Source: an uncultured Oscillospiraceae bacterium
GTDB taxonomy: Bacteria > Bacillota > Clostridia > Oscillospirales > Oscillospiraceae
Direction of reading: 5' to 3'
Assembly (NCBI GenBank): GCA_910578505.1
Contig: CAJTPV010000015.1
Coordinates: 7,577-65,152, forward strand
Length of the DNA: 57,576 bases
Below, piece after piece: positions 57,377-57,576 of this stretch. Under the pieces are notes generated by a model. It worked only from the letters and a program-made list of their open reading frames with translations, was not told the DNA's origin and ran no database searches. The translations under genes were made by a program, and so were the position numbers. Every line of letters starts with the position of its first letter. Position 1 is the first letter of the stretch.

Positions 57377-57576
57377 TCATGCCGCCTGCCGTTCTTCGTC
57401 AAATAGATCGGCGGCGGATTTCCACCCCAGCAGTTTACGCGGATAGTTGTTTATCCACCGTTCCGCTTCCGCCACCTGTTCTTTTGTTACTTCGTCAAAG
57501 TTGGTTCCTTTGGGGAAGAAGCGGCGGATTAGCCTGTTCATGTTTTCGTTGCTTCCGCGCTCATATGCAGAATACG
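57377..57576 (-). mobile_element. IS30-family transposase, C-terminal fragment (continues beyond window)
   Basis: The 65 visible residues (YSAYERGSNENMNRLIRRFF, PKGTNFDEVTKEQVAEAERW, NNYPRKLLGWKSAADLF) are the classic end of IS30 transposases, including the last catalytic Glu in ERGSNEN and the NNYPRKLLGWK motif. The stop is TGA at 57377-57379. The gene runs on to the right, so the element may be whole beyond the window. It lies upstream of the minus-strand transporter operon. Confidence 0.88.

Noticed and set aside
1..57576. CRISPR arrays, tRNA and rRNA genes
   Set aside because: No regularly spaced repeats and no recognisable tRNA or rRNA sequence seen on either strand by reading.

Overview
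The window looks like a chromosomal segment of a high-GC, flagellated, anaerobic Firmicute, most like the Oscillospiraceae (Flavonifractor, Lawsonibacter, Intestinimonas, Oscillibacter type). This is inferred from gene families, strong AGGAGG-type ribosome binding sites and codon use. No rRNA, tRNA or CRISPR array was seen. Start codons were chosen by family start and Shine-Dalgarno (SD) position, so many genes are shorter than the longest open frame.

1-18.5 kb, all minus strand, is a flagellin and flagellin-modification island. Reading with transcription: csrA, flagellin, FliB-type flagellin lysine N-methylase, a GT2 glycosyltransferase with a long helical tail, glucose-1-phosphate cytidylyltransferase (rfbF), CDP-glucose 4,6-dehydratase (rfbG), a GT4-type glycosyltransferase, four tandem radical SAM proteins, a FkbM methyltransferase, a GT2-methyltransferase fusion and a B12-binding radical SAM protein. 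It ends in a chimeric rfbG/fkbM remnant and a second copy of the GT2 gene cut by the window edge. The genes are tightly coupled (4-bp overlaps) and probably make and attach a CDP-deoxysugar-derived glycan to flagellin.

18.5-20.5 kb is the most unusual stretch. Just upstream of csrA lie two proteins built from the C-terminal (dimer helix plus HTH) part of a small serine recombinase without its catalytic domain. One of them begins with a CsrA-like RNA-binding domain. Next to them are two 28-bp palindromes of identical design (TGTTACAA-N12-TTGTAACA) resembling resolvase crossover sites, a perfect 22-bp hairpin, and a complete serine recombinase gene.

20.6-37.8 kb is mixed chromosome: HAD phosphatases, a DHHW/MBOAT O-acylation pair, a MITE-like palindromic element, a lipoprotein, PcrA helicase, small RHH and HTH regulators, a membrane glycosyltransferase, an Rpn/PD-(D/E)XK protein, a two-component system, manganese catalase, a HicAB toxin-antitoxin pair with a clear operator, and peptidase T.

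37.9-57.1 kb holds two oligopeptide-type ABC transporter operons facing each other. The plus-strand one (dppBCDF-like, binding protein, creatininase-family amidohydrolase, M42 peptidase) lies beside a divergent FCD-type GntR regulator and PLP-fold protein, with three operator-like palindromes in the shared promoter region. The minus-strand one carries DUF1177, a carbon-nitrogen hydrolase, two DUF917 proteins, a binding protein, permeases and ATPases, but its first permease has lost its N-terminal half. The enzyme content points to uptake and hydrolysis of small peptides or cyclic amides. The window ends in the C-terminus of an IS30-family transposase.
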